In this document: one piece after another, positions 1-9,174 of the stretch
Layout of the letters: each line of letters starts with the position of its first letter
How positions within the stretch are numbered: position 1 is the first letter of the stretch
Source of the DNA: Cellvibrio sp. KY-GH-1
GTDB taxonomy: Bacteria > Pseudomonadota > Gammaproteobacteria > Pseudomonadales > Cellvibrionaceae
Reading direction: 5' to 3'
DNA length: 64,000 bases
Assembly (NCBI RefSeq): GCF_008806975.1
Contig: NZ_CP031728.1
Span: 992,001-1,056,000, forward strand
Notes under the pieces: model-generated
Databases searched by the model: none
Told to the model about the DNA's origin: nothing
What the model saw: the letters and a program-made list of their open reading frames with translations, nothing else
Translations under genes and position numbers: made by a program

Positions 1-85
1 ACCGCTGAAGATGTAAACCTTCATCCTTACGATCCAGTAAATCCCCAGCCCAAATATCTTTTTCAACTTGATCGACTTCATTCAT
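1..85 (-). CDS. hypothetical protein, N-terminal fragment (possible KAP-type NTPase)
   Basis: The minus strand opens at an ATG at 85 and reads MNEVDQVEKDIWAGDLLDRK and on, without a stop, to the window edge, so only about 28 residues are visible. The acidic DLLDRKDEG-type start resembles the N-terminus of KAP-family P-loop ATPases, but no Walker motif is inside the window, so this is a weak guess. It starts 26 bases after the stop of the dUTPase gene and is probably the last visible member of the same minus-strand run. Confidence 0.45.
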   Translation of the reverse strand, partial: MNEVDQVEKDIWAGDLLDRKDEGLHLQR

Positions 86-110
86 GGCCAAACTCCTTGT
101 CACTTATCAC

Positions 111-734
111 TTACATTGAATAACGCTTTACCAACGCCTGATACAACTCATCTTTAAACTCAGCCCTGCTTGCATCCAGCGATTGCACAGCGTCTACCAA
201 ATGCTCGTTGTCTTCGCGGCCATCGTGCCAGTGTTTGCGGTAGGTGCCATCTTTGTAGCCGTGATCCTGGCGGAAGAAGTTAAGTACGTTTTTGCCAACA
301 TAGCCGCGATAGAGTTGTTCAAAACTCATATTTACGCCAGCCATCAAACGCGCAAACAAACCAATATGGAATTGTTTATCGGCGAGGGTTGCGCCGGCGA
401 ATTTTTCCAGGTCGAGGCGAAAATCTTTTTCGTCGGTGGCGATTACCAGCTCTTTTTGCAGCAGAGCAATGATCTCGTCTTGTGAGCTACCGGATTGCAA
501 CAGGATACTTAAACCGAAGTGCCAAATATCAATTAATTCCAATGCAACTTGTTCAGTGTCTGGCGATTGTTTTTTCCACCACTTCCATCCGTAGTGATCC
601 ATCAGCTCAGCGCATTCCACCCAAATAGCGCGATACCATTCATAACCCTGCGCCTGCCAATTGGCCGTCACTTTGGTGTTCATTCCATCTTGCAATTCGA
701 GCATGATTTTGATTTGTTGATGTTGTGCAGACAT
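111..734 (-). CDS. dUTP diphosphatase, all-alpha (dimeric, MazG-related) type
   Basis: A 207-residue protein that should hydrolyse dUTP to dUMP and pyrophosphate, protecting DNA from uracil and feeding thymidylate synthesis. It belongs to the all-alpha NTP pyrophosphatase type rather than the trimeric beta dUTPase: the Mg-binding acidic residues appear as WVECAELMDHYGW (E40, E43) and ELIDIWHF (E66, D69), and the aromatic-rich GWKWWKK stretch is typical of the dUTPase_2 family. It follows the TatD-type gene with a 9-base gap on the same strand, so the two are likely cotranscribed. The pairing with tmk in the same run makes sense, as both act on thymidylate supply. Confidence 0.85.
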   Translation of the reverse strand: MSAQHQQIKIMLELQDGMNTKVTANWQAQGYEWYRAIWVECAELMDHYGWKWWKKQSPDTEQVALELIDIWHFGLSILLQSGSSQDEIIALLQKELVIATDEKDFRLDLEKFAGATLADKQFHIGLFARLMAGVNMSFEQLYRGYVGKNVLNFFRQDHGYKDGTYRKHWHDGREDNEHLVDAVQSLDASRAEFKDELYQALVKRYSM

Positions 735-743
735 ATCTTGGCC

Positions 744-1535
744 TTATTGAGGTAAATATTGTTTCGCTTTATTAAATAAGCGATAAAAGTTTTCAGTCGT
801 TTTTTCCGCTAGTTCTTCCAGCGGAATTCCACGCACGTCCGCCACAAACTGCGCAACTTCACGTACGTATTTGGGCTCATTGGGTTTACCACGGTAGGGA
901 ATGGGTGCAAGGTAAGGAGAATCAGTTTCTACCAGCAGGCGATCAATGGGCATATTGCGCACCACATCGCGAATTTGTTCGGCATTTTTAAAGGTGACTA
1001 TGCCGGAAATGGAAATGTAGTAATTCAAATCCAGTGCGGATTTGGCCATTTCCCAATCTTCCGTAAAACAATGCAATACGCCGCTACTTTCCAGGCTGCC
1101 GTGCTCTTTAATCAAAGCGAGCGTATCCGCTTTGGCTTCGCGTGTATGAACCACAACAGGCAATCCGATTTGCTTTCCAACACGCAAATGCAACGCAAAA
1201 CTTTCGTGTTGCAATTCCTTGCTTTCGGTTTCGTAGTGATAGTCCAGGCCAGTCTCACCCAGGGCAACCACTTTGGGTTGCGCCGCCCAATTGATTAACT
1301 GCGCTTCGCTCGCAGTACCTTCTTTCACATCGCAGGGATGAACGCCAACGGACGCCACTACGCGCGGATGCGTCTGGGCAATATCAATCACGGTTTGGAT
1401 ATTTTCCAGGCTAATACCAATACACAGCATTTGTTGGATACCGCGCTCATGGGCTGCCGCAATGGCCGCACTCAAATCGCCGTTGTAGGGATCCAACTTG
1501 ATGCGATCCAAATGGCAGTGGGAGTCAATCAACAT
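744..1535 (-). CDS. TatD/YcfH-family metal-dependent DNase
   Basis: About 263 residues. I place the start at the ATG at 1535 because MLIDSHCHLD is the canonical first strand of TatD enzymes; the upstream in-frame extension of 16 residues has no family counterpart. Metal ligands are visible: H6 and H8 (SHCH), the Glu of ALGETGLDYHYE, the His residues of VVVHTREA and HCFTED, and the Asp of VETDSPYLAP. TatD proteins are TIM-barrel, metal-dependent 3'-5' exonucleases linked to DNA repair. In gammaproteobacteria the ycfH copy sits directly after holB and a pilZ gene, exactly as here. Confidence 0.9.
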   Translation of the reverse strand: MLIDSHCHLDRIKLDPYNGDLSAAIAAAHERGIQQMLCIGISLENIQTVIDIAQTHPRVVASVGVHPCDVKEGTASEAQLINWAAQPKVVALGETGLDYHYETESKELQHESFALHLRVGKQIGLPVVVHTREAKADTLALIKEHGSLESSGVLHCFTEDWEMAKSALDLNYYISISGIVTFKNAEQIRDVVRNMPIDRLLVETDSPYLAPIPYRGKPNEPKYVREVAQFVADVRGIPLEELAEKTTENFYRLFNKAKQYLPQ

Positions 1536-1667
1536 AAACAGTTCGCTCAAAAAGCTCATTTTAAAAACAACGAAGCCAGGCATAACCTGGCTTCGGGGAA
1601 ACTCGGTGGGAGACAGATTTTACATGCTGCCCGCATTACATGATATGGCCACAGGTGTTACGGGGAA

Positions 1668-2021
1668 CTACATGGTATGGGTAGGCTTATCTGAGTTGAG
1701 CATACCCGCAAGATAGGTTTCAATTTTGTTGATGGCGGTATTGTCCTGATCGCTAAATTGCACCCCGATTCCTGCAGCGCGGTTACCCTGCGCACCTTTC
1801 GGCGTTACCCAGACAACCTTACCCGCTACTGGAATTTTCTCGGGCTCGTCCATCAGGCTCAACAACATAAACACTTCATCGCCCAACTTGTAACTCTTGT
1901 TAGTTGGAATAAACATGCCGCCATTTTTGACAAAAGGCATGTAAGCCGCGTAGAGCACCGCTTTATCTTTAATCGTTAACGAAAGTATGCCGTTACGGGC
2001 ACCACCGCCAATCGGTTGCAT
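1668..2021 (-). CDS. pilZ: PilZ-domain protein (type IV pilus assembly PilZ-like)
   Basis: A 117-residue single PilZ domain. The ATG at 2021 is preceded by AGGATC at good distance. It contains the expected beta-barrel pattern (NGGMFIPT, GDEVFMLLSL, VAGKVVWVTPKG, GIGVQFS). The N-terminus lacks a clear RxxxR c-di-GMP switch, as in the original Pseudomonas PilZ, which works in type IV pilus biogenesis by contacting PilB and FimX instead of binding the nucleotide. The holB-pilZ-tatD order is the conserved gammaproteobacterial arrangement, which supports the name. Confidence 0.88.
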   Translation of the reverse strand: MQPIGGGARNGILSLTIKDKAVLYAAYMPFVKNGGMFIPTNKSYKLGDEVFMLLSLMDEPEKIPVAGKVVWVTPKGAQGNRAAGIGVQFSDQDNTAINKIETYLAGMLNSDKPTHTM

Positions 2022-2113
2022 AACAGATCCTGCTTTTTTGGTTTTATCGGGCCAACTTCATAACCAACCAATAGTTATAGGGGCCAAGGTTGAGACACTA
2101 ATAGATTAGCTCA

Positions 2114-3160
2114 CTAGTGTCCAGACGCCATTGCGCGATTCGTGCTAGCGCGCAATAAAGCGCCCCAATCGAGCAATAATTCCTCTAATAACAATTGCTT
2201 ATTGGGGTTTGCTCCACTTAATAATTGGCGCTTGGATACAAGAATTTTTTCAATATAGCGATGTAACAGGGGCAAATTCAGGTTACTTATTCGCTCGCGC
2301 CACTCAACCGGAGTCAGCGCTATTTGGGGATCATTAGCCCCTGCCCGCCACCGCGCCACGCTATGCAACAAACCAAGTAACCACTCCACCAGAGCAATCA
2401 CTTCACCACCATGCCAATTAGCAGCCACTTCAATCGCAGAAATTTGCCCCAGCGTTAAGCGCACAAATTGCTGCAGGGTTTGCTCACGTTGCTCAAGCGC
2501 ATCGCCCTGCAAGAGGGATAATGCCGTTAGCGGAGCGCCCCGTGCCGCAACCAGCAGCGCATCCGGCGTGATGTTGCTGCCAACCACTAAGGGAGATAAC
2601 CAATGCAACACTTGCTCAGTGCGCGGCATTGGTAATTTGCGCATCTGACAGCGACTGCGGATTGTCGGCAGGACCGCACTGGGTGCATGAGTGACAAGAA
2701 TCAACAAGGTATTGGCAGCAGGTTCTTCCAACGACTTAAGCAAGGCGTTGGCCGCATTACCATTCATGGCTTCGGCCGGCTCGATAATCACTAGCTTGTA
2801 ACCGCCCTGCTGCGCGGTTTTGCCAAGGGATTCAGTGAGGTCACGCACCTGATCGACCTTGATTGCCTTACCCGCCTCCTCCGGCTCAAGCCAAAGCAAG
2901 TCGGGATGGGTTTGGGATTTGTTCAGTTCGCAACCACGACACCTCCCGCAAGGGGTTCCTTCAATGGGCGATACACACAACAGCAGCTGCGCCAGTGCAT
3001 CGGCCAGATGGCGTTTGCCGATCCCTTTAGGGCCGGCAATCATGAGCGCATGAGGAAGCTTTTTTGCTGCAATCTGCTGTACCAGATGCTGCCAATCACT
3101 TAACTGCCACGGATAAGGGTGGACGGGCCAGGCAAGAGAGGAGGTAGATGAATCGCTCAT
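2114..3160 (-). CDS. holB: DNA polymerase III delta' subunit
   Basis: About 348 residues, starting at the ATG at 3160 (MSDSSTSSLAWPVHPYPWQ); an 8-residue upstream extension in frame is possible but less likely. Delta' is the stationary arm of the clamp loader that places the beta clamp on DNA. Visible features: a P-loop-like GPKGIGKRH, a zinc module CGRCRGCELN with an upstream Cys, the QVRDLTESL segment, and the SRC motif (IRSRCQMRKLP) typical of clamp-loader subunits. It is divergent from rluA with about 95 bases between the two starts. The usual upstream partner tmk is present but separated by rluA. Confidence 0.93.
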   Translation of the reverse strand: MSDSSTSSLAWPVHPYPWQLSDWQHLVQQIAAKKLPHALMIAGPKGIGKRHLADALAQLLLCVSPIEGTPCGRCRGCELNKSQTHPDLLWLEPEEAGKAIKVDQVRDLTESLGKTAQQGGYKLVIIEPAEAMNGNAANALLKSLEEPAANTLLILVTHAPSAVLPTIRSRCQMRKLPMPRTEQVLHWLSPLVVGSNITPDALLVAARGAPLTALSLLQGDALEQREQTLQQFVRLTLGQISAIEVAANWHGGEVIALVEWLLGLLHSVARWRAGANDPQIALTPVEWRERISNLNLPLLHRYIEKILVSKRQLLSGANPNKQLLLEELLLDWGALLRASTNRAMASGH

Positions 3161-3255
3161 TGAATAATCAACCAAGGAGAACACTGAACAAAAGTTTGGG
3201 CAAGCTTAGCAAATTTGCGATAATCCGCGCCCGTTTAAATTCCACCTCAGGCTTG

Positions 3256-3897
3256 ATGATGACCGATTTACCACTCGATATTTTGTACCTCGACGAGGAT
3301 CTGCTCATCGCCAACAAACCTGCAGGCCTGCTATGCGTACCCGGTAAAGGCCCGGACAAACAGGATTGCCTGTATAACCGTGCGGTAAAATTTAACCCCA
3401 ATGCACGCGTGGCCCATCGGTTGGATCAGGGAACATCCGGCATTGTGATGTTTCCCCTAAATTACCTGACCTTGAAAAACCTCACCCATAAATTTGAAGC
3501 GCGGGAAATCCACAAGCGGTATGTGGCCGTGGTGGAAGGAATAGTCGAGCACGATGAAGGTGAAGTGAAACTGCCGCTAATTTGTGATTGGCCGAATCGG
3601 CCGTTGCAGAAAGTTTGCTTTGAGCACGGCAAATCTGCTCATACTCGCTATCAGGTGATGGAGCGTAACCTTGAACAGAACACCACCCGGGTATTGCTTG
3701 AGCCCGTCAGCGGTCGCACCCATCAGTTGCGAGTCCACATGCTTAGCCTTGGACACCCGATGCTGGGCGATGGACTCTACGCCCCTGAACCTGTGCTCGC
3801 CAAAGCACCGCGTCTGCTCTTGCATGCCCAGGAGCTTTGGCTAAACCACCCGATTACCGGGACCGAAATCCGCATTGAAGCCAAGGCAGATTTTTAA
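3256..3897 (+). CDS. rluA: rRNA/tRNA pseudouridine synthase RluA
   Basis: About 213 residues from the ATG at 3256 (a second ATG follows at 3259); the longer in-frame extension back to 3148 overlaps the holB start and lacks family similarity. RluA makes pseudouridine at 23S rRNA position 746 and tRNA position 32. The catalytic motif reads VAHRLDQGTSG, with the nucleophilic Asp in HRLD; LPLICDWPNRPLQKVC, GRTHQLRVHML and the C-terminal PRLLLHA and KADF match RluA itself rather than RluC/D, and there is no S4 domain. It sits in reverse orientation inside the tmk-holB cluster and converges on tmk with a 20-base gap. Confidence 0.92.
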   Translation: MMTDLPLDILYLDEDLLIANKPAGLLCVPGKGPDKQDCLYNRAVKFNPNARVAHRLDQGTSGIVMFPLNYLTLKNLTHKFEAREIHKRYVAVVEGIVEHDEGEVKLPLICDWPNRPLQKVCFEHGKSAHTRYQVMERNLEQNTTRVLLEPVSGRTHQLRVHMLSLGHPMLGDGLYAPEPVLAKAPRLLLHAQELWLNHPITGTEIRIEAKADF

Positions 3898-3917
3898 GCG
3901 GAATTTTTTGCCAACTC

Positions 3918-4604
<687 letters not shown>

Positions 4605-4669
4605 TCATACCGGCTTTTTGACCGCACACTCGCATTATTCACCCGTGTTACCCCTTAGGGAGACTTATC

Positions 4670-5161
4670 ATGATCACATTACACACCAACTACGGCGATA
4701 TAGTTATCGAACTGGATTTCGAAAAAGCGCCCAAAACTGCCGCCAACTTCAAACAATACGTTGAAGAAGGTTTCTATAACGGCACCATTTTCCATCGCGT
4801 TATCGACGGCTTTATGATTCAGGGCGGCGGTTTTACCGAAGACTTTGAGCAGAAAAAGACCCGCGACACCATTGAAAACGAAGCGGACAACGGTTTGCAA
4901 AACCTGACCGGAACCCTGGCGATGGCACGTACCAACGATCCACACAGCGCGACCGCACAATTTTTTATTAACGTAAAAGATAACTCTTTCCTGAACCACA
5001 CCAGCAAAAATTCTTCTGGCTGGGGCTACTGCGTATTCGGCAAAGTTACCGCGGGTATGGATGTAGTCAACAAAATCAAAGGTGTAAAAACCGGCACTAA
5101 AGGTTTCCACCAGGACGTACCAAAAGAAGCAGTGATTATCCAAACTGCAACTATCGCCTAA
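4670..5161 (+). CDS. ppiB: peptidyl-prolyl cis-trans isomerase B (cyclophilin)
   Basis: A 163-residue cytoplasmic cyclophilin, no signal peptide, with GGGAG-like spacing (GGGAGACTTATC) before the ATG. The active-site segments are [37 protein letters not shown] and the Trp-bearing [12 protein letters not shown]. PpiB accelerates proline isomerisation during folding. It is followed 17 bases later by lpxH, a common neighbour in gammaproteobacteria, so the two probably share a promoter in the 4542-4669 region, from which tmk is also transcribed divergently. Confidence 0.95.
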   Translation: MITLHTNYGDIVIELDFEKAPKTAANFKQYVEEGFYNGTIFHRVIDGFMIQGGGFTEDFEQKKTRDTIENEADNGLQNLTGTLAMARTNDPHSATAQFFINVKDNSFLNHTSKNSSGWGYCVFGKVTAGMDVVNKIKGVKTGTKGFHQDVPKEAVIIQTATIA

Positions 5162-5178
5162 GACCTTGCCAGACCAAG

Positions 5179-5904
5179 ATGTCGATTTTATTTATTTCTG
5201 ATTTACATCTTCACGAATCACGCCCGCAAATTACGCGGGCGTTTTTTCATTTCCTGCACACACAAGCGACGCAAGCTGAAGCGCTTTATATCCTGGGCGA
5301 TTTTTTTGATGCCTGGATTGGTGACGATGACGATGCGACATTACCCCAACTAGTTTCCGCTGAACTTCTCGCATTACGCCAGCAAGGGGTTGCTATATAT
5401 TTCCAGCATGGCAACCGCGATTTTTTATTGGGCGAAGGCTACGCCGCTAAAGCTGGTATGAGCCTGATTCCCGAATCAACTGTTATTGATTTATACGGCA
5501 CAGCTACGCTGTTACTCCACGGCGATACGCTCTGCACCGCTGATAAGGATTACCAGCAATTTCGCAGTATGGTGCGTTCCAGTCAGTGGCAACAACAAAT
5601 TCTTGCTCAACCATTAGCGGCGCGTCGCGCATTGGCAAAGCAATTGCGCGATAAAAGCCAGAGCATGAATAGCCTTAAAGCGGAAGATATTATGGATGTA
5701 ACGCCCGATGAAGTCGTTGTGCAAATGACCAATGCTAATGTCACCCGATTGATTCACGGCCACACCCACAGACCAGCGCGCCACACCTTGGCGATAAATG
5801 GAAAAATATCAGAGCGTATTGTACTCGGTGATTGGCACAACCAAGGTTGGTGCATTAAGGCCTCTGCTGATGGATGTGAACTCATTAGCTGGGCAATTGC
5901 ATAA
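5179..5904 (+). CDS. lpxH: UDP-2,3-diacylglucosamine diphosphatase
   Basis: A 241-residue calcineurin-like phosphoesterase that cleaves UDP-2,3-diacylglucosamine to lipid X and UMP in lipid A synthesis, acting at the inner face of the cytoplasmic membrane. The metal-binding blocks appear in order: FISDLHL, LGDFFDAWIGDD, GNRDFLLG, LLHGDTLCT and the C-terminal IHGHTHRPARH. Length matches the E. coli enzyme. Its presence confirms a lipopolysaccharide-bearing Gram-negative host. Confidence 0.94.
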   Translation: MSILFISDLHLHESRPQITRAFFHFLHTQATQAEALYILGDFFDAWIGDDDDATLPQLVSAELLALRQQGVAIYFQHGNRDFLLGEGYAAKAGMSLIPESTVIDLYGTATLLLHGDTLCTADKDYQQFRSMVRSSQWQQQILAQPLAARRALAKQLRDKSQSMNSLKAEDIMDVTPDEVVVQMTNANVTRLIHGHTHRPARHTLAINGKISERIVLGDWHNQGWCIKASADGCELISWAIA

Positions 5905-5979
5905 CGATACAACCATTTATACAAAAAATAACTTAAAAAATACGACCTACAATAATCAACTAACTACAGGCAATTTCCC

Positions 5980-7647
5980 ATGGCAATTGACCTAAATACC
6001 CGCTTTGCACAGCTACAACAGCAGATAGATCAAAGCCCACGCGACATTCCTGCCCTAATGGAAATGATGCAGATTTTTTTGCACATTAACGACGATGGAA
6101 AAGCCATGCAGGTGTTAAGTCACTTGTTGGGTTTTGCACCAGATTATCTGCCTGCGTGCCAAATAATGGCCCAGTTACTGGGGCAATTAAACCCGCACCA
6201 ATATCACCCAGAGTTGGAAAAAGATTTGCTCATTTGCTGGCAGCAGGAAGCATTGGATCACCAGATACTCGCACAAGTTACCGCGCAACACTTGTTGAAT
6301 AAATATCAGGTAGATGGTGCTCTATCAGCGCAACAATTAATTGCGCAAATTAACTTGCTAAAAACCGATACGCTTTTTTTGCGATTTCTCAGTCGTTGCA
6401 TCAATATTAACAGTGCATGCGAGCAGTGGCTTATCCAGATTCGCGCGGGGCTATTAATTGAATTATTTAACGAAGCCAACGTTGATGCCGGTACCGGAAA
6501 TTTACTCGCTGGTTTTGGTTTGCATGCCTTTGCGAATGAATATGTATGGCAAAGTGGCGAACAAGAGAGATTGGTGCTGGAAAAAATCAAATACACCAAG
6601 GGAAGTACACAGCAGCTGCTTGCCAGTATGTATGCGCCCTTGCAGCAAGCAGACAAGCCTGTACAGCTGGCACCGCTAAATGCGCCCTTGGTGGAGGAAC
6701 TAATTCAAACCACCCTGCATAACCCGCGACAAGAACTAAGTTTCGCTGCTCGCATTCCAGCAATCGCAGAGACCGGAAATTGTATTTCGCGTGACGTTAA
6801 ACAACAGTATGAGACAAACCCTTACCCCCGCTGGCGTACCCCTCCTGCTCCATCACGGCAGACCATGGTAAATATTATTCGCGAGCTACCAGGGATCGAC
6901 TCCAGTCAATTCAAATCACCACAACTCAAACTACTGGTTGCTGGATGCGGCACCGGATATGAACCCATTGACCTTGCGCGCATGGATCCCAGTTTGCAGA
7001 TCACCGCGCTGGATTTAAGCCGGACAAGCTTGGCTTACGGTTATCGCATCGCGCAAGAATTAGCACTTGAGAATATCCAATTTTTTCAGGGTGACATTCT
7101 CGGAGTAGAGAAATTGAATCAGCAATTTGACCTGGTGAATTCTACCGGTGTGTTACACCATATGGAAAACCCGGAAGCCGGGTGGCAAGCACTTTGTGCT
7201 GTCACTAAACCCGGCGGGGTCATGCGAATCAGCCTTTATAGCGAACTGGCTCGCGCACGCATTGTGGCTGCACGAACCATGATCCAACAACAAAACCTGG
7301 CATCCAGCAACGAAAACATAAAACAATTTCGCACGCAGATTTTCTCGTTGCCACCGGCGCATCCATTATCACAACTTGCTCAGAGCCACGATTTTTATAG
7401 CACGAGCGGCTGCAGGGATTTACTTTTCCATGTGCAAGAACACAGATTTACACTCCTACAAATTGAATCAATGCTACCGAGTTTGGGTCTAGCCCTAATC
7501 GGGTTTGATGTTCCGCCACAAGCAGCTGCGCAATTTGCACAGCGCTACCCTGACGCATTGCTGGATTTAACCAAATGGCATGAGTATGAATCGCGGAACC
7601 CGGATACTTTTTCTGGCATGTATCAACTGTGGTTACAGAAACGATAA
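5980..7647 (+). CDS. class I SAM-dependent methyltransferase with helical (TPR-like) N-terminus
   Basis: A 555-residue cytoplasmic protein. Residues 1 to about 290 are alpha-helical and TPR-like (the opening QIDQSPRDIPALMEMMQIFL and HLLGFAPDYLPACQIMAQLL repeats). The methyltransferase domain follows: SAM-binding motif I LLVAGCGTGYEP, acidic loop ITALDLSRTSL, and NSTGVLHHMENPEAGW at motif IV. The segment QYETNPYPRW just before the Rossmann core is a recurrent feature of these large TPR-linked enzymes, whose substrates are generally unknown. It ends just before a strong intrinsic terminator. Confidence 0.8.
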   Translation: MAIDLNTRFAQLQQQIDQSPRDIPALMEMMQIFLHINDDGKAMQVLSHLLGFAPDYLPACQIMAQLLGQLNPHQYHPELEKDLLICWQQEALDHQILAQVTAQHLLNKYQVDGALSAQQLIAQINLLKTDTLFLRFLSRCININSACEQWLIQIRAGLLIELFNEANVDAGTGNLLAGFGLHAFANEYVWQSGEQERLVLEKIKYTKGSTQQLLASMYAPLQQADKPVQLAPLNAPLVEELIQTTLHNPRQELSFAARIPAIAETGNCISRDVKQQYETNPYPRWRTPPAPSRQTMVNIIRELPGIDSSQFKSPQLKLLVAGCGTGYEPIDLARMDPSLQITALDLSRTSLAYGYRIAQELALENIQFFQGDILGVEKLNQQFDLVNSTGVLHHMENPEAGWQALCAVTKPGGVMRISLYSELARARIVAARTMIQQQNLASSNENIKQFRTQIFSLPPAHPLSQLAQSHDFYSTSGCRDLLFHVQEHRFTLLQIESMLPSLGLALIGFDVPPQAAAQFAQRYPDALLDLTKWHEYESRNPDTFSGMYQLWLQKR

Positions 7648-7682
7648 ACATAATCACGAAAAAAACTGACAAATAACACCCG

Positions 7683-7711
7683 AAAAAAAAGCCTCCATAC
7701 GGAGGCTTTTT
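7683..7711. terminator. bidirectional intrinsic terminator
   Basis: A run of eight A residues, then the hairpin GCCTCC-ATAC-GGAGGC, then TTTTT. Because both flanks carry A/T runs it can stop the plus-strand methyltransferase transcript and the minus-strand transcript of the LiaF-like gene that converges on it. Confidence 0.88.
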
Positions 7712-7733
7712 GTTGGTGTTGAATTTAATTTTT

Positions 7734-8153
7734 TTACGGATTTCGGCTCGTCATCATGTACAAACCGCCGATAATAATAAACACCGGCCACCAGGTTCCA
7801 AACGATAGATCCAGCAGAAAGATCAATGCAATAAAAATTATCGACCCTGCTGTCACCAGGGCGTTCAAGGTTGCCGAACCGAAACCTTCACGCTGATAGC
7901 AACGGTAGGCCAACTGCAAGGGGCCGATCGCCGCCAGCAAAATAAAAAATGCCCACCAGTTATGAAAATCCAGAAAGAATAAATCGACTCCCAGATTTTT
8001 TGCCAACAGCAATCCGCCAATTACGGCAACTGCCAAGCCCAACGCCCAACTACCTGCACCGCTTTTAGTCGTTGAACGATCGATTGAATTTGGTGAGGAC
8101 GTTGATTGAGAAACAGGGCTATCTTCTTTGGCTTTTTCATCGACAGATGTCAT
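7734..8153 (-). CDS. LiaF/LiaI-like small integral membrane protein
   Basis: About 139 residues. The start at 8153 is supported by AAGGAG seven bases upstream; an in-frame extension to 8282 would overlap the HDOD gene and lacks a ribosome site. The first 35 residues are polar and Ser/Thr-rich (predicted cytoplasmic), followed by four hydrophobic segments, including WALGLAVAVIGGLLLAKNLG, WWAFFILLAAIGPLQLAY, ALVTAGSIIFIALIFLLDL and WWPVFIIIGGLYMM. The paired-helix pattern with tryptophans at the ends resembles the LiaI/LiaF-type transmembrane region (DUF5668-like). Function unknown. Confidence 0.65.
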   Translation of the reverse strand: MTSVDEKAKEDSPVSQSTSSPNSIDRSTTKSGAGSWALGLAVAVIGGLLLAKNLGVDLFFLDFHNWWAFFILLAAIGPLQLAYRCYQREGFGSATLNALVTAGSIIFIALIFLLDLSFGTWWPVFIIIGGLYMMTSRNP

Positions 8154-8244
8154 AACAGGCTCCTTGAATAAATTACGATGGTACTGTTTATGACAACATC
8201 TCAACAGATTTGGATTCATTACACCAGCAACTTTTTTGCGGCAC

Positions 8245-9111
8245 TTACACTTCCACCTTAAACAGAGCGATAGCCAACGCACGAATATCCGCGATGTGCT
8301 GCGTTACCAGACTCAAATAACCCTGTTGATCAAGCAAATTAAAGGGGGCATCAAGCTTTTGATAGGCAGCAAGATCCGTTAACGGCGGCAGGTCGCGCCC
8401 GGCCTTGCGCAACACCAAAGCATGATAAAGACCCAGATTTACGAGATCTGCCAAATCCAGCTCAGCATCAAGGGTTTCATGCCAGTTTCCTATACGGCGA
8501 ATCACTTGGATAAAGGCCTCATTTACCTGCCACTTTTTCATCATGATTACGCCGAGGGACTTGGAGTATTCACGGCAAAGGGATACGTACATGTCCTCCG
8601 GTGGAGGATGTTCTCGATCCTTAAACGCAGACAAAACCCCAAGCGTCCCTATTTCGCTAAGCAAGCTGACCAGCAACACCTGATCTTCCGGCACTAGCGG
8701 AATATGGCGTGCAAGAAAACTACTTACGCTCGCTTTAAGCACCACGCGGTGCCACGCATCCACGAATAGCCGTTTATGATAGGCAGAATGCATGGTGAAC
8801 AAACTGGTGACCGAGTGAACCATGGTAATACGCTCCACCTGATCTAACCCCAGCACCCGAACAACATCGAGCAACGAATGTAACGGAGGATGTGAAAAAT
8901 GGGGGCTCGACGCATACTTAAGCAACATCGCGCTTAATGATGGATCTTTGGCGAGGATTTTACTGAGTGTTATAAACGAAACATCCGGCCTCGCAAGAGT
9001 TCGGCGTATTTCTAAGGTTATGCTTGGTAAACTAGGCAACTGCTCATTGCCCTGCATCAGCTGAGCAATAACTTCACGGTAGACTGCATAATTCGCATGA
9101 GTGAAGCCCAC
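8245..9111 (-). CDS. HDOD-domain signalling protein
   Basis: A 288-residue protein made almost wholly of one HDOD domain (LPSLPSITLEIRRTLARPDVSF, ILAKDPSLSAMLLKYASSPHF, LLDVVRVLGLDQVERITMVHSV). HDOD proteins are catalytically dead relatives of HD phosphohydrolases that act in bacterial signalling, often linked to c-di-GMP, stress or motility. The most likely start is the GTG at 9111. It lies 63 bases downstream of the chemoreceptor on the same strand. No effector domain is attached, so the partner cannot be named. Confidence 0.82.
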   Translation of the reverse strand: MGFTHANYAVYREVIAQLMQGNEQLPSLPSITLEIRRTLARPDVSFITLSKILAKDPSLSAMLLKYASSPHFSHPPLHSLLDVVRVLGLDQVERITMVHSVTSLFTMHSAYHKRLFVDAWHRVVLKASVSSFLARHIPLVPEDQVLLVSLLSEIGTLGVLSAFKDREHPPPEDMYVSLCREYSKSLGVIMMKKWQVNEAFIQVIRRIGNWHETLDAELDLADLVNLGLYHALVLRKAGRDLPPLTDLAAYQKLDAPFNLLDQQGYLSLVTQHIADIRALAIALFKVEV

Positions 9112-9174
9112 ATCAAGAACCCCATATCAGACTTCATAGTGACCAAGATTTAAAGTAGCCACACTGCGAATTTT